Source of the DNA: Haematobia irritans
Lineage: Eukaryota; Arthropoda; Insecta; Diptera; Muscidae
Reading direction: 5' to 3'
Length of the DNA stretch: 64,000 nucleotides
Assembly: GCF_050003625.1 (NCBI RefSeq)
Contig: NC_134399.1
Location: forward strand, 36,968,671 to 37,032,670
The notes beneath the pieces were generated by a model. The model searched no databases. It was not told the DNA's origin and saw only the letters and a program-made list of their open reading frames with translations. Below, piece by piece: positions 53,418 through 64,000 of this stretch (positions within the stretch are counted from its first letter, which is position 1; every line of letters starts with the position of its first letter). The translations under genes and the position numbers were made by a program.

Positions 53418-54256
53418 TGTATTAAAACATGCCAAATTCATAACAAAACAACTAAAACTAATGATTAATTAGCATAACTATTAATAAATTATTTAACTTA
53501 TATAAATAAGAAAACACATGCAACATCAGGCATCAGGAACAATAGCTAAAGGTAGCTGCTGGCTTAGCATTATAAAAGCGATTGTTTGATTTTTTTGCAT
53601 TTTTTATGGTGTTAATAGAATTTTTCCAATTTTTCGATGTAAATTTGGGGTCGTTTAAGAAAACACACGAACACACATATATTAGAGATAGTGTTTGAGT
53701 TTTTTTTTATTCATGATTGTCGCTTGTAATATAAAGGCTTTATTCAGAGCATTATTGATCATGGGATACTAGATATGGGCTCTATACAATTCATCACATC
53801 ATGGTCTAGTGCATGTCTTTCGAGGAATATTGTGGTAATGAAAAAAAACATTTACATATATATATATAAATATAGAACACAACAAAATTTGTACAAATTG
53901 TTAATGGGAATTGTAAGCGACATCATTTACTTTTTCATTTTTGGTAATTCCAGTTTTGTTTTTTGTATATCATTTACTTTAAAATAATTCAATTATTTTT
54001 AATAGATGGACTTAATTTGAAAAAAAAAAACGAGAGAAACTGTATTGCAATAAAGTTTGAGTAGAAAATGATGGGCAAGAGAAAAAAGAAAAAAACTGGC
54101 ACTGCTTGCTATAATATCAAATCTTAGTTTGTGGTATTTTCAAATAAATTTATTACGGCAGAAAATTCTGCAAAAAATAAAAAGTCTGCTGAAAATGTGA
54201 TATCAATCACTTTATTTACTGCATGCGAGATCGTGAAATTTTTTCATTGATGATAC
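53418..54256. other. Actn intron DNA
   Basis: AT-rich sequence without recognised elements. TATATATATAAATATAG at about 53858 is a small microsatellite. Confidence 0.4.
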
Positions 54257-54309
54257 CCACGACCTTGTGTGCAAGGCGGGCATGCTAACCATTGCACCAC
54301 GGTGGCTCC
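54257..54309 (-). mobile_element. solitary SINE-M tRNA head
   Basis: Only the first 53 bases of SINE-M are present: GGGAGCCACCGTGGTGCAAT to the ACCTTGTGTGCAAGG/CGTGGGT part on the minus strand. It keeps a perfect A box but stops just before the B box is complete. The rest is absent on the left, which is unusual because LINE-type truncation removes the head, not the tail. Confidence 0.8.
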
Positions 54310-54399
54310 CTCAGAGTTACATTGGACAGAATTTTAAGCTAAAAACTTGAATAGTCGAATTGAAAAATATATTTTAAACAGAGTTATCTTTGAGAATTT

Positions 54400-55205
54400 C
54401 AAAAAAAAAAAAAATGGCATAAAAAGTGTCATTCGATGCCACACATTTATTACAGTGGCATACTTTTTTGTAAAGAAAAACAAAAAGCGAATTAAACTCG
54501 ACGGATGTTAGACTTTTTAAGGCTACACTCTCATCCATAATCTCATCATTATCTGAGATCAAAAATTACAAAAAAAAAATTACAGTATAAAGGGAATTAA
54601 AAAGTGTCACAAAAATGTAAAATTGTAAATTTAGGGGAACAAAAACGTCGTCGCTACAAGACAAATGCTCAAAATATCATAATGGCAACTCTGTTTTACA
54701 ACATAAACGGCAATAATTGAAAAGGGGCAAAAAAATGCAAAAAGTATCGCATTTAGTGGACAAAAAGTGTCACAGCTAGAAATACAGAGTCAATTTGTCA
54801 CTAAAGTGATACAATGGAGATACTGTTTTACAACTTAAAATGACTTAATTAAAAAGTGGCACAAAATTGCCACTAAAGTAATCCAATGAGGACACTGTGC
54901 GACAACATAAAAGGAATTAATTAAAAAAGTGGCATAAAAAGTGTCATTCGGTGTCACACTTTTAAAACAGTGGCATTCTTTGATTTGGTAAAGATAAACA
55001 AAATGCCACCAATCACATCATTATTTGAGATCAAAATTTACATAAAATATTATAGCAGAAAATTAGTTAAGTAAAAAGTGGCACAATGTGTCGTCGCAAT
55101 GGTAACTCTGTTTTACAACATAAAAGGAATTAATTAAAAAGTGTCACAAAATTGATAAAATTTATATAACATTTAGTGGCACCAATGGAAAAAATAGAAA
55201 ATTTG
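54400..55205. repeat. GTGTCAC/GTGGCAC repeat block
   Basis: About seven diverged units of roughly 100 bases with AATTAAAAAGTGGCACAAAA, GCCACTAAAGTGATACAATG and AACTCTGTTTTACAACATAA. Related units occur at 58480-58800 and at 63930-64000. No ends were found. Confidence 0.65.
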
Positions 55206-55385
55206 TCCTTACAGGTGGGTATTAAGTTCGAGTTTAGCCGCTAAAATCGTAATTTTTCACGATTACTTTTCTTTAACAACATAATCCATTTTATGGAATA
55301 CAAATTTTGTGAAAATTTGCTTTGGACTATTCCCCATCAAGTTATAATAAAATATGCAATACAAATGTATAATTTTATGCCTTTT

Positions 55386-58373
55386 TATACCCTCCACCAT
55401 AGAATGGGGGGTATATTAACTTTGTCATTCCGTTTGTAACACATCGAAATATTGCTCTAAGACCCCATAAAGTATATATATTCTGAGTCGTGGTGAAATT
55501 CTCAGTCGATCTAAGCATGTCCGTCCGTCCGTCTGTTGAAATCACGCTAACTTCCGAACGAAACAAGCTATCGACTTGAAACTTGGCACAAGTAGTTGTT
55601 ATTGATGTAGGTCGGATGGTATTGAAAATGTGCCATATCGGACCACTTTTACGTATAGCCCCCATATAAACCGACGCTCAGATTTGGCTTGCGGAGCCTC
55701 TTGGAGAAGCAAAATTCATCCGATCCGATTGAAATTTGGTACATGGTGTTTGTATATGGTCTCTCACATGCAGAAATTGGTCCGAATCGGTCCATAATTA
55801 TATATAGCCCCCAAATAAACCGATCACCAGATTTGACTTCCGGAGCCTCTTAGAGAAGCAAAATTCATCCGATCCCGTTGAAATTTGGTACGTGGTGTTA
55901 GTATATGGTCTCTAACAACCATGCAAAAATTGGTAAATATCGGTCCATAATTATATATAGCCCCCATATAAACCGATCCCCAGATTTGACCTCCGGAGCC
56001 TCTTGCACGAGCAAAATTCATCCGATCCCGTTGAACTTTGGTACGTAGTGTTAGTACATGGTCTCTAACAACCATGCAAAAATTGGTAAATATCGGTCCA
56101 TAATTAAATATAGCCCCCATATAAACGGTTTCCCAGATTAGATTTCCGGAGCCTCTTGGAGGAGCTAAATTCATCCGATCCGGTTTAAATTTGGAACGTG
56201 TTGTTAATATATGGCCGCTAATAACCATGCCAAAATTGGTCCATATAGGTCTATAGTTATATATAGCCGATCCCCAATCACACAAAAATTGGTCCATATC
56301 GGTTCATAATCATGGTTGTCACTCGAGCCAAAAATAATCTATCACAATTTTATTTCTATAGAAAATTTTGTCAACATTTTATTTCTATAGCAAATGTTGT
56401 CAACATTTTAATTCTATAGAAAGTTTTGTCAAAATTTTATTTCTATAGAAAATTTTGTCAAATTTTATTTCTATAGAAAATTTTGTCAAAATTTTATTCC
56501 TATAGAAAATTTTGTCAACATTTTTTTCTACAGAAACATTTTGTCACAATTTTATTTCTATAGAAAATTCTGTCAAAACTTTATTTATATAGAAAAATTT
56601 TGTCAAAATTTTATTTCTATAGAAAATGTAGTCAAAATTTTATTTCTATAGAAAATTTAGTCAAAATTTTATTTCTATAGAAAAATTTTGTCAAAATTTT
56701 ATTTCTATAGAAAATTTTTTCAAAATTTTAATTCTATAGAAAAAATTTGTCAAAATTTTATTTCTATAGAAAATTTTGTCAAAATTTTATTTCTATAGAA
56801 AATTTTGTCAAAATTGTATTTCTATAGAAAATTTTGTCAAAATTTTATTTCTATAGAAAATCTTGTCAAAATTTTATTTCCTTAGAAAATTTAGTCAAAA
56901 TTTTATTTCTATAAAAAATTTTGTCAAAATTTTATTTCTATAGAAAATTTTGTCAAAATTTTATTTCTATAGAAAATTTTGTCAAAATTTTATTTCTATA
57001 GAAAATTTTGTCAAAATTTTATTTCTATAGAAAATTTTGTCAAACTTTTATTTCTATAGAAAATTTTGTCAAAATTTTATTTCTATAAAAAATTTTGTCA
57101 AAATTTTATTTCTATAGAAAATTTTGTCAAAATTTTATTTCTATAGAAAATTTTGTCAACATTTTATTTCTATAGAAAATGTTGTCAAAATTTTATTTAT
57201 ATAGAAAATTTTGTCAAAATTTTATTTCTATAGAAAATTTTGTCAAAACGTTATTTCTATAGAAAAATTTTGTCAAAATGTTATTTCTATAGAAAATTTT
57301 GTCAAAACTTTATTTCTATAGAAACATTTTGTCAAAATTTTATTTCTATAGAAAATTTTGTCAAATTTTGTTTCTATAGAAAATGTCAAAATTTTATTTC
57401 TATAGAAAATTTTGTCAAATTTTATTCCTATAGAAAATTTTGTCAAATTTTATTTCTATAGAAAATTTTGTCAAAATTTTATTTCTATAGAAAATTTTGT
57501 CAAAACTTTATTTCTATAGAAAAATTTTGTCACAATTTTATTTCTATAGAAAATTTTGTCAAAACTTTATTTCTATAGAAAAATTTTGTCAAAATTTTAT
57601 TTCTATAGAAAATTTTGTCAAAATTTTATTTCTATAGAAAATTGTGTCAAAATTTTAATTCTATTGAAAATTTTGTCAAAACTTTATTTCTATAGAAAAT
57701 TTTGTCAAAATTTTAATTCTATAGAAAATTTTGTCAAAATTTTAATTCTATAGAAAATTTTGTCAAAATTTTATTTCTATAGAAAATTTTGTCAAAACTT
57801 TATTTCTATAGAAAATTTTGTCGACATTTTATTCCTATAGAAAATTTTGTCAAATTTTATTTCTATAGAAAATTGTGTCAAAACTTTATTTCTATAGAAA
57901 AATTTTGTCAAAATTTGATTTCTATAGAAAATTTTGTCAAAACTTTATTTCTATAGAAAAATTTTGTCAAAATTTTATTTCTATAGAAAATTTAGTCAAA
58001 ATTTTATTTCTATAGAAAATTTTGTCAAAATTTTATTTCTATAGAAAATTGTGTCAAAATTTTATTTCTATAGAAAATGTTGTCAAAATTTTATTTCTAT
58101 AGAAAATTGTGTCAAAACTTTATTTCTATAGAAAAATTTTGTCAAAATTTTTATTCTATAGAAAATTTTGTCAAAATTGTATTTCTATAGAAAATTGTGT
58201 CAAAACTTTATTTCTATAGAAAAATTTTGTCAAAAATTTTTTTCTATAGAAGTGTTACCGCAACCCAAGTAATTCGATTGTGGATGACAGTCTTCAGTAG
58301 AAGTTTCTACGAAATCCATGATGGAGAGTACATAAGCTTCGGCCTGGCCGAACTTACGGCCGCATGTACTTGT
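55386..58373 (+). mobile_element. HelA element, copy g: both ends, 1.9-kb minisatellite
   Basis: TATACCCTCCACCATAGAAT at 55386, the CGTCCGTCCGTC block at 55519, four modules to 56335, the minisatellite (56338-58252), then the 3' block GAAATCCATGATGGAGAGTA, the hairpin TTCGGCCTGGCCGAA and CATGTACTTGT at 58373. Comparison with the intact MITE-B shows insertion inside the T run of ATGCCTTTTTTACTGAT with no longer duplication. The unique stretch between minisatellite and 3' block is mostly lost. Confidence 0.87.
56338..58252. repeat. 29-bp minisatellite, about 66 units (inside HelA copy g)
   Basis: The largest array in a complete HelA copy. The units are TTTCTATAGAAAATTTTGTC plus AAAATTTTA. Higher-order patterns appear after 57240, where AAAACTTTATTTCTATAGAA and AAAATTTT units alternate. 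Confidence 0.92.
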
Positions 58374-58447
58374 TTTTACTGATAGTTTTCACTTTAGTGA
58401 AAAAATAACGATTTTAGCGGCTAAACTCGAACTTAATACTCACCTTA

Positions 58448-58850
58448 TAACATTATGAAATGAATCTATGATAGCTCTGTTTTAACCTATATTTTTTTGT
58501 TTCTGGAGCCTAAAACAAATTTCAATATAAATCCAATTAAATAAAGGGACAAAAACAAATGCCAATAATATAGCATTTAGTAGCACCAGAGGTGATAGCT
58601 GGAAAAACAATAGTCAATTTGCCATTAAAATGGAACTATGGTAACTCTGTTTTTAGCGTTATTTATTTTCTGGAGCGTAAAACAAATTTTAATATAAATC
58701 CACAAAAATGGAAAAAGCATTGCATTTAATGGCAAAAAAATGTGTCATCGCTTGAAAAAAATTCCATCAAAATGGCACTATGGTAACTCTGTCTTTAAAT
58801 ATATTTGGAGTCTTACAAAAATAATTGTAAGATTTTGCTGTTTCCATTTG
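58448..58850. repeat. GTGGCAC-type repeat, second block
   Basis: Three diverged units sharing GCACTATGGTAACTCTGT, AAAACAAATTT.AATATAAATCCA and AAAAAGCATTGCATTTA. They are related to 54400-55205, from which HelA and MITE-B have separated them. Confidence 0.6.
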
Positions 58851-59867
58851 ATAGAGGATCTTGGTGTTGACTTCTCTATTTATTAGTTGGGATAATGGCT
58901 ACTATGATATCGTTTAATTTTCGAACTTTTGCAATACAGTTTTTCTGTGTTAATCATAACCTAATTTAAATGTAAAATTTTAATGTTTCATTTTTATTTT
59001 TATTATTAACAAATGACTTCAATGTACAGATGAAATAATTTGCCTTGATGAATTAAATATCCATATTAGAGAAAGAAGAAGAAGAAACAAAAAAAAACAC
59101 GGGGTGAACTGAATAATTCACAATTAAAGATTTAAAAAATGAGAATCGAATTGGAAATTAAAATCTTGATTATAAATCATGGAAAATGGCCAACATATAT
59201 TGAATTTGTTTTTTATGCAAAAATACTTTAAAGCATGAATTTTATTTAGAAAAAAAAAATCAATAGAGAGAAATGATCGGCAAGCAAATTTCGATTATAG
59301 TAATTGAGCTTTAGATTTTCAGCATTGGCATTGCTTTTGATTTTGGCTTTTAGAAGACGACACAATTCAAGATTCTACTCTCTTGTTGGCTTCGCGGCGT
59401 TAATAGCAGCGTTATTATTATTTTTTTTTTTGGTCAAAAGGGAGATAGGATCCCTGGCGCAGGGCTCAAATGTTAGAAATCACAACAACGACTACAACGT
59501 CGACGACGACATGTACTTAATTACAATACATATATATATACACTTGGAAATAGTGTATATATACATATGTAGGCATATCGTTTTTGGATATCTATATTGT
59601 ATTCATATATACATAGATATCGTGATTTAGATTACGGCTTGCTTGCGGTGCGCTCTACACATTCGCGACATTCGAGAGTCATATTTTGGTTATTTGGTTG
59701 TTATTTAAATTCATTATACTACGTATATAGAGATACTATAGAAATATTCTATATATATATATATGGATATATATAGAGATATATATTTTTTTCCAAAAAA
59801 CAAACTGCAATAGAAACCAAAAAAACGAAAAATATGTATCAAGTGTATTGATGTGAAGTTTAGTCAC
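58851..59867. other. Actn intron DNA with AT microsatellite
   Basis: No element is recognised. A TATATATATATATGGATATATATAGA-like microsatellite lies at about 59750-59785. A 108-codon plus frame at 59304-59630 is not supported by anything else. Confidence 0.4.
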
Positions 59868-60019
59868 ATTGTAATTATTCGGGACGTAGGTGTATTGTCT
59901 TGTGGGTTCGGGAACATGCGTCATATTTCCAACCTGTTGGGCTCCTTGGAAGGCGTGATAATAGCAAGACACATAGGTCATGATGGCACGTTCATCCGGC
60001 TTGGGGGTGTTGATCAAAT
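59868..60019 (-). CDS. Actn: alpha-actinin, alternative exon B (50-codon form)
   Basis: Two bases complete an Asp codon, then 50 codons. The first 28 read [20 protein letters not shown] and HAFQGAQQ, the same part of the second calponin-homology domain as exon A. The last 22 ([20 protein letters not shown] and YN) have no counterpart in exon A and lengthen the neck. The acceptor is AATACAG and the donor AAT/GTGACT. An internal donor CAG/GTTGGA after the 28th codon (59934) would give an 86-bp exon exactly as long as exon A. So up to three products are possible. As I recall, Drosophila isoforms differ in this way. Confidence 0.95.
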
Positions 60020-60360
60020 CTGTATTGTTGATGTTGTTGGTTTTTTTATTTTTCATTGCAATATTTCGATATTCACACCATCACCATTAGACATAATCGA
60101 TTTTTTTTTGTGTAAAAAAAATGTTTAAATTTTTTTTGGTTGTGTTTGGTTTTGTTTTGTATGGATATAGGTGTCGAAATTAAAAAAAGAAAATAAATAA
60201 ATTAAGATACATAGTAACTACAAAAGGTGTCTCTCATAAAAATCTAAACATAATTTTTAAAATTATACTTAATTTCAAAAAAAATCAATCTACTTTAGCT
60301 AAACTACAGTGATAAAGATTTTCGATTTTAGTAAGTATAAAGGAACTTTGGCCAACTTAC

Positions 60361-60514
60361 CATCAGGATCCAACATTCTGGGAATATCAAGATACTTCTC
60401 AGCAACATCGAAGGCAGTGTTGAGATTTTCCAATGGATTGTCTTTGGAAAGTTTGGAATAATCAATCAAGTCGGGCCTATGGCGATGGATCAAAGCACAG
60501 AAGGCTAAACCGTC
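60361..60514 (-). CDS. Actn: alpha-actinin, second calponin-homology domain, part 1
   Basis: 51 codons plus one base (G) of the Asp codon shared with either alternative exon. It starts [20 protein letters not shown] and ends IPRMLDPD. This is the actin-binding and phosphoinositide-binding side of CH2. The acceptor is TTACAG and the donor ATG/GTAAGT. The intron toward exon B is 341 bp. Confidence 0.97.
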
Positions 60515-60588
60515 CTGTAATTAATAAAAAAAAAATAATGAAATCCCTGAATAAATAACACACACACACAAAAAAAATTCTACTTTAC

Positions 60589-61005
60589 CTTGAATGACAA
60601 ATGGAAGTTCTGTACATTGACATTCTTATAGGGGGCAGTTTTGCGTTGGCACCACAACAACAGGCCCTCCTTGGCAGTCATTTCTTCAACAGAGATATCT
60701 TGGATGGCAAATCTCAAGATAATGGTCCAAATCATACCGAGGGTCATTTTTAAATTTCCATCGACAATTTCTTCAGCACCAATCGATACCAATTGCACAC
60801 CCTTGGAGGCAATAAAGTCCAAGGCCTTATTTACATTGGCAATTTTGTGGAAACGCATTTTACCGCGATCGGGCTTGGGCAAAGTTTCACCAGAGATCAC
60901 CTCCAGCAACAACATCAATTTCAAGCCATTACGGAAATCATCTTCGATATTTTCTATACCGGTACCGGCTTTACGCAAATGACTGTTGCACCATGCTGTG
61001 AATGT
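60589..61005 (-). CDS. Actn: alpha-actinin, first CH domain and start of second
   Basis: 139 codons, phase 0 at both ends: [20 protein letters not shown] to [12 protein letters not shown]. It holds the whole CH1 domain, including the actin-binding segment [10 protein letters not shown] and [17 protein letters not shown], and the start of CH2 ([14 protein letters not shown]). The acceptor is AATTTACAG and the donor AAG/GTAAAG. The intron toward the next exon is 74 bp. The N-terminal 30-40 residues and the start codon are not in this window, so the first exon lies more than 3 kb upstream. Confidence 0.97.
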
Positions 61006-61394
61006 CTGTAAATTTAACAGAAACAAAAATAAATTAGAAATAAATTTCGAATTGTAGTATAAAATTAAAAAAAAAACATTTACGGTCCATTACATAGTGA
61101 CATCTCATTTGGGACGAGGAAAAAATTTAATTATCATTAACCAAAAAAAAAAAATTGCTGAAAAGGGATGAGCTGTCCTTAAATGCAAAAACCAAATACA
61201 ACAAAAATAATCTGATTTTGTTAAATTCAAATTCTCTTATATGATTTTTTTGAACGATTCGCATACAAATTTAATATCAGCAGGCAGTGACAGCTGTTAA
61301 CAACACTTTTATTTCTTTCTTAACTAGATCTCTGCGTTCTAGATCTCTGAATTCTCTGCGTAAGCAGAACGAACAATTTAGTTAAAAGAACGAA
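61006..61394 (-). other. Actn first intron, proximal part
   Basis: AT-rich intron. A small imperfect duplication CTAGATCTCTG/CGTT lies at about 61325-61360. Confidence 0.5.
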
Positions 61395-62512
61395 GTTGTT
61401 CATCGTTTTATAACTAAAGAAACTTTTCATTAAACGAACGAAATTTGTTCTTCATAATACTTATGAAAAAATTCGTACATTTTATGAAATGGGGTCGTAT
61501 TTTTCACAAAATTATTTTTTTATGAAAGATTTTGGTACATTTTATGAAAAGGATTCGCACTTTTCAGTAATGCTGGTGACATTTCTGAGAGTTTCAAAGC
61601 TTCTCTAAGTGGTTTCACTGCAATGTGGAACGCAGTTCGGACTCGGCTATAAAAAGGAGGTCCCTTGTCATTGAGCTTAACATGGAATCGGGCAGCACTC
61701 ATTGATAAGAGAGAAGTTCACCAATGTGGTATCACAATGGACTGAATAGTCTAAGTGAGCCTGATATATCGGGCTGCCATCTAACCTAACCTACTTTTTA
61801 CAAAAACTTGTCGTTGTTTTTATTGAAAAAGTTTCGAAAATTTCTTCTGTGAAAAATGTTCATTTCTTGTGAAAAAGTTTCATTCTAGTTTCGTACTTTT
61901 ATAAAAAGCATGGTACTTTTTATGACAAGGATTCGTGCTTTTTATTTAAATGATTCGTACTTTGTTGAAAAATTTTCGTACTTGTTACGAAAAAATTTCG
62001 AAATTTCTTATTCATAATTTGTGAGACAAAAATTCTAAGATTTTCGTACATTTTATTTAAATTGTTCATACCTTTTAATGGGAAATATTCGAACTTGTTA
62101 TGAATTCAAATTCTCTTATAGTTTCGTACTTTCTATGAAAGGTTTTCATATTTTTTCAGAAAAAAGTCTTACTTTTTATGAAGAGGATTCGTACCTTTTA
62201 TGAAAATTTTTCGTACTTTTTATGGAAAAGTTTCGTACTTTTTAGGAAAAAGTTTCGAACTTTTTATCAAAAGGCTTTGTACTTTGAATGATTCGTATTC
62301 GTTATGAAAACGTTTCGAAATTTCTACTTTATAATTTTATGAAAAATTTCTTACTTTTTATCTTGTACTTTTTATGAAAAGGATTCGAAATTTTTATTAA
62401 AAGGATTCAGATATTTTATGGAAAAGTTTCGTACCTTTTATGGAAAAGTTTCGTACCTTTTATAGAAGAGTTTCCTTCGTGTTTGTTTTGAAAAAGTTTG
62501 AAAATTTATAGA
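61395..62512. mobile_element. MITE-C-related GTACGAAA array, split by a SINE fragment
   Basis: Words such as TTCGTACTTTTTATGAAAAG repeat about every 20-35 bases, as in MITE-C at 24283. A SINE-M 3' part (61565-61791) interrupts it and a Himar1-like element cuts off its right side. The terminal CACCGAAAG sequences are not seen. Confidence 0.6.
61565..61791 (+). mobile_element. SINE-M, 5'-truncated copy
   Basis: The copy starts inside the body (CAGTAATGCTGGTGACATTT) and runs to the tail GGGCTGCCATCTAACCTAACC. The missing head is the usual LINE-type truncation. It is close in sequence to the full copies. Confidence 0.88.
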
Positions 62513-63728
62513 AAGTCCCTGGTCTGACACATAGATGGCGTCGCTAGTATTAGTGTCAAAATATGACGTATATAAGTCAATTAGTTTTTGAGATAGAGCG
62601 TCTTTTGTGAAGCAACTTTTGTTATTGTGAAAAAAATGGAAAAAACGAATTTCGTGTTTTGATAAAATACTGTTTTCTAAACGGAAAAAATACGGTGGAA
62701 GCTAAAACTTGGCTTGATAATGACTTTCCGGACTCTGCCCCAGGGAAATCAACAATAATTGATTGGTATGCAAAATTCAAGCGTGGTGAAATGAGCACGG
62801 AGGATGGTGAACGCAGTGGACGACCGAAAACATCAAAAAAATCCACAAAATGATTTTGAATGACCGCAAAATGAAGTTGATCGACATAGCAGAGGCCTTA
62901 AAGATATCAAAGGAACGTTTTGGTCACATCATTCATCAATATTTGGATATGCGGAAGCTCTGTGCAAAATGGGTGCCGCGCGAGCTCACATTTGACCAAA
63001 AACAACAACGTGTTGATGATTCTGAGCGGTGTTTGCAGCTGTTAACTCGTAATACACCCGAGCTTTTCGGTCGATATGTGACAATGGATGAAACATGGAT
63101 CCATCACTACACTCCTGAGTCCAATCGACAGTCGGCTGAGTGGACAGCGACCGGTGAACCGTCTCCGAAGCGTGGAAAGACTCAAAAGTCCGCTGACAAA
63201 GTAATGGCCTCTGTTTTTTGGGATGCGCATGGAATAATTTTTATTGATTATCTTGAGAAGGGAAAAACCATCGACAGTGACTATTAAATGGCGTTATTGG
63301 AGCGTTTGAAGGTCGAAATCGCGGCAAAATGGCCCCATATGAAGAAGAAAAAAGGTTGTTCCACCAAGACAACGCACCGTGCCACATGTCATTGAGAACG
63401 ATGGCAAAAATTCATGAATTGGGCTTCGAATTGCTTCCCCACCCACCGTATTCTCCAGATCTGGCCCCCAGCGATTTTTTCTTGTTGTCAGACCTCAAAA
63501 GGATGCTCGCAGGGAAAAAATTTCGCTGCAATGAATAGGTGATCGCCGAAACTGAGGCCTATTTTGAGGCAAAACCGAAGGAGTACTACCAAAATGGTAT
63601 CAAAAAATTGGAAGGTCGTTATAATCGTTGTATCGCTCTTGAAGGGAACTATGTTGAATAATAAAAACGAATTTTGACAAAAAAATGTGTCTTTCTTTGT
63701 TAGACCGGGGACTTATCAGCCAACCTGT
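62513..63728 (+). mobile_element. Himar1-like mariner, copy 2 (in Actn first intron)
   Basis: The right end GGGGACTTATCAGCCAACCTGT is followed by TA (63729-63730). The left end lacks its first 14 bases and starts AAGTCCCTGGTCTGACAC. It contains one transposase pseudogene on the plus strand, antisense to Actn. The bases around it are the MITE-C-like array. Confidence 0.9.
62636..63660 (+). pseudogene. Himar1-like transposase, copy 2
   Basis: ATG at about 62637. The N-terminal part (LIKYCFLNGKNTVEAKTWLD-like, then AKFKRGEMSTEDGERSGRP) is cut by a deletion of the VVTDENI-type segment near 62828. This shifts the frame to 62850 onward: KMKLIDIAEALKISKERFGH (helix-turn-helix), TMDETWIHHY (first Asp) and FWDAHGIIFIDYL. 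TAA at 63285-63287 and a shift near 63345 follow. The end part reads HQDNAPCH (second Asp), PYSPDLAPSDFF (third Asp, 34 residues on), then a TAG near 63536. It is less damaged than copy 1 but inactive. Confidence 0.9.
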
Positions 63729-63730
63729 TA

Positions 63731-64000
63731 TATAGAATTGTGGACTTTTTTTTTCAAATTCAGGGAATGCATGTTTCCGTAAAAAAATACCATGATATGA
63801 GAAGGAAAAAGTACTCACAAATACAGTATTAGAGGTGTAAATTCCATTATTTGTTAAGGCGCAGATCACAATCGTGTTTTTAATAGGATTTAGGAAAAAT
63901 TTTACATATAATATGGATGTTTAAAAGAAATTCACTAAAAAGTGGCATAAAATGACAAAAAGGTGGCATAAAACTGAAAATAATATGCCAGTAAGTGGTG
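63731..64000. other. Actn first intron, distal part
   Basis: AT-rich. From about 63930 the AAAAAGTGGCATAAAA-type repeat seen at 54400-55205 begins and continues off the window. Confidence 0.45.

Larger units (their letters stand above)
55213..58445. mobile_element. MITE-B copy split by HelA copy g
   Basis: AGGTGGGTATTAAGTTCGAG begins at 55213 and its complement ends at 58445 (TCGAACTTAATACTCACCT). Together the two outer parts (55213-55385, 58374-58445) rebuild the 241-bp element seen intact at 13998-14238, inverted relative to it. Confidence 0.85.

Noticed and set aside
56338..58252. Open frames with (F)YFYRKFCQNFISIENFV-like peptides, also at 10038, 34383 and 44144
   Set aside because: They are translations of the 29-bp minisatellite; 29 is not a multiple of 3, so frames rotate and occasional long frames arise by chance.

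Overview
This window is nuclear DNA of a higher fly, most probably a calyptrate of the house-fly family (Muscidae). Haematobia irritans or Stomoxys calcitrans are the best guesses. The reasons are an alpha-actinin gene that matches the Drosophila protein almost residue for residue as I know it, two mariner copies that look like the Himar1 element first found in H. irritans, and very AT-rich, repeat-swollen introns. I see no prokaryotic, organellar or viral genes.

Two host genes are well supported. The alpha-actinin gene (Actn) is on the minus strand from 40564 to beyond the right edge. Eight coding exons are visible: 61005-60589, 60514-60361, an alternative pair (60019-59868 or 49066-48981), 45725-45633, 45564-45035, 41917-40783 and 40722-40564. 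All splice sites are GT/AG and all phases agree. The first coding exon lies beyond 64000. The second gene, at 32989-33488 on the plus strand, is a two-exon gene for a 126-residue secreted protein with ten cysteines, with a TATA box, an initiator and a poly(A) signal.

Nearly everything else is transposable elements, many nested. (1) Non-LTR retrotransposons: a decayed Jockey-type copy (0.8-3.2 kb); several pieces of an RNase H-bearing family (3.2-5.4 kb, 33.8 kb); a nearly intact 5'-truncated copy of that family at 20.8-23.9 kb, broken by one in-frame stop; and a mosaic fragment at 5.4-6.3 kb. (2) A tRNA-derived SINE, eight full or partial copies, whose last 60-80 bases are the 3' end of the RNase H-bearing LINE, including its (CCTAA)n tail. 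(3) Two families of non-autonomous elements, called HelA and HelB here, with Helentron/INE-1-like architecture: subterminal inverted repeats, a GC-rich 3' hairpin and insertion in T runs. HelA carries 152-bp tandem modules and a variable 29-bp minisatellite. (4) DNA transposons of three IS630-Tc1-mariner types: DD34D, DD37E and DD41D. There is also a 680-bp hAT element and several TIR families (MITE-A, -B, -C), one member of which is a 4.2-kb, almost purely A+T element in an Actn intron.

Layout: 0-6.3 kb LINE graveyard; 6.5-20.2 kb HelA/HelB/MITE nests; 20.8-23.9 kb the LINE; 24-32 kb MITEs, the DD37E and DD41D elements; 32.9-33.7 kb the secreted-protein gene; 33.7-38.5 kb nested HelA, a 230-bp perfect palindrome and mariners; 38.5-64 kb Actn, with introns filled by a 2.1-kb minisatellite, the 4.2-kb AT element, a 3-kb HelA copy and a Himar1-type copy.
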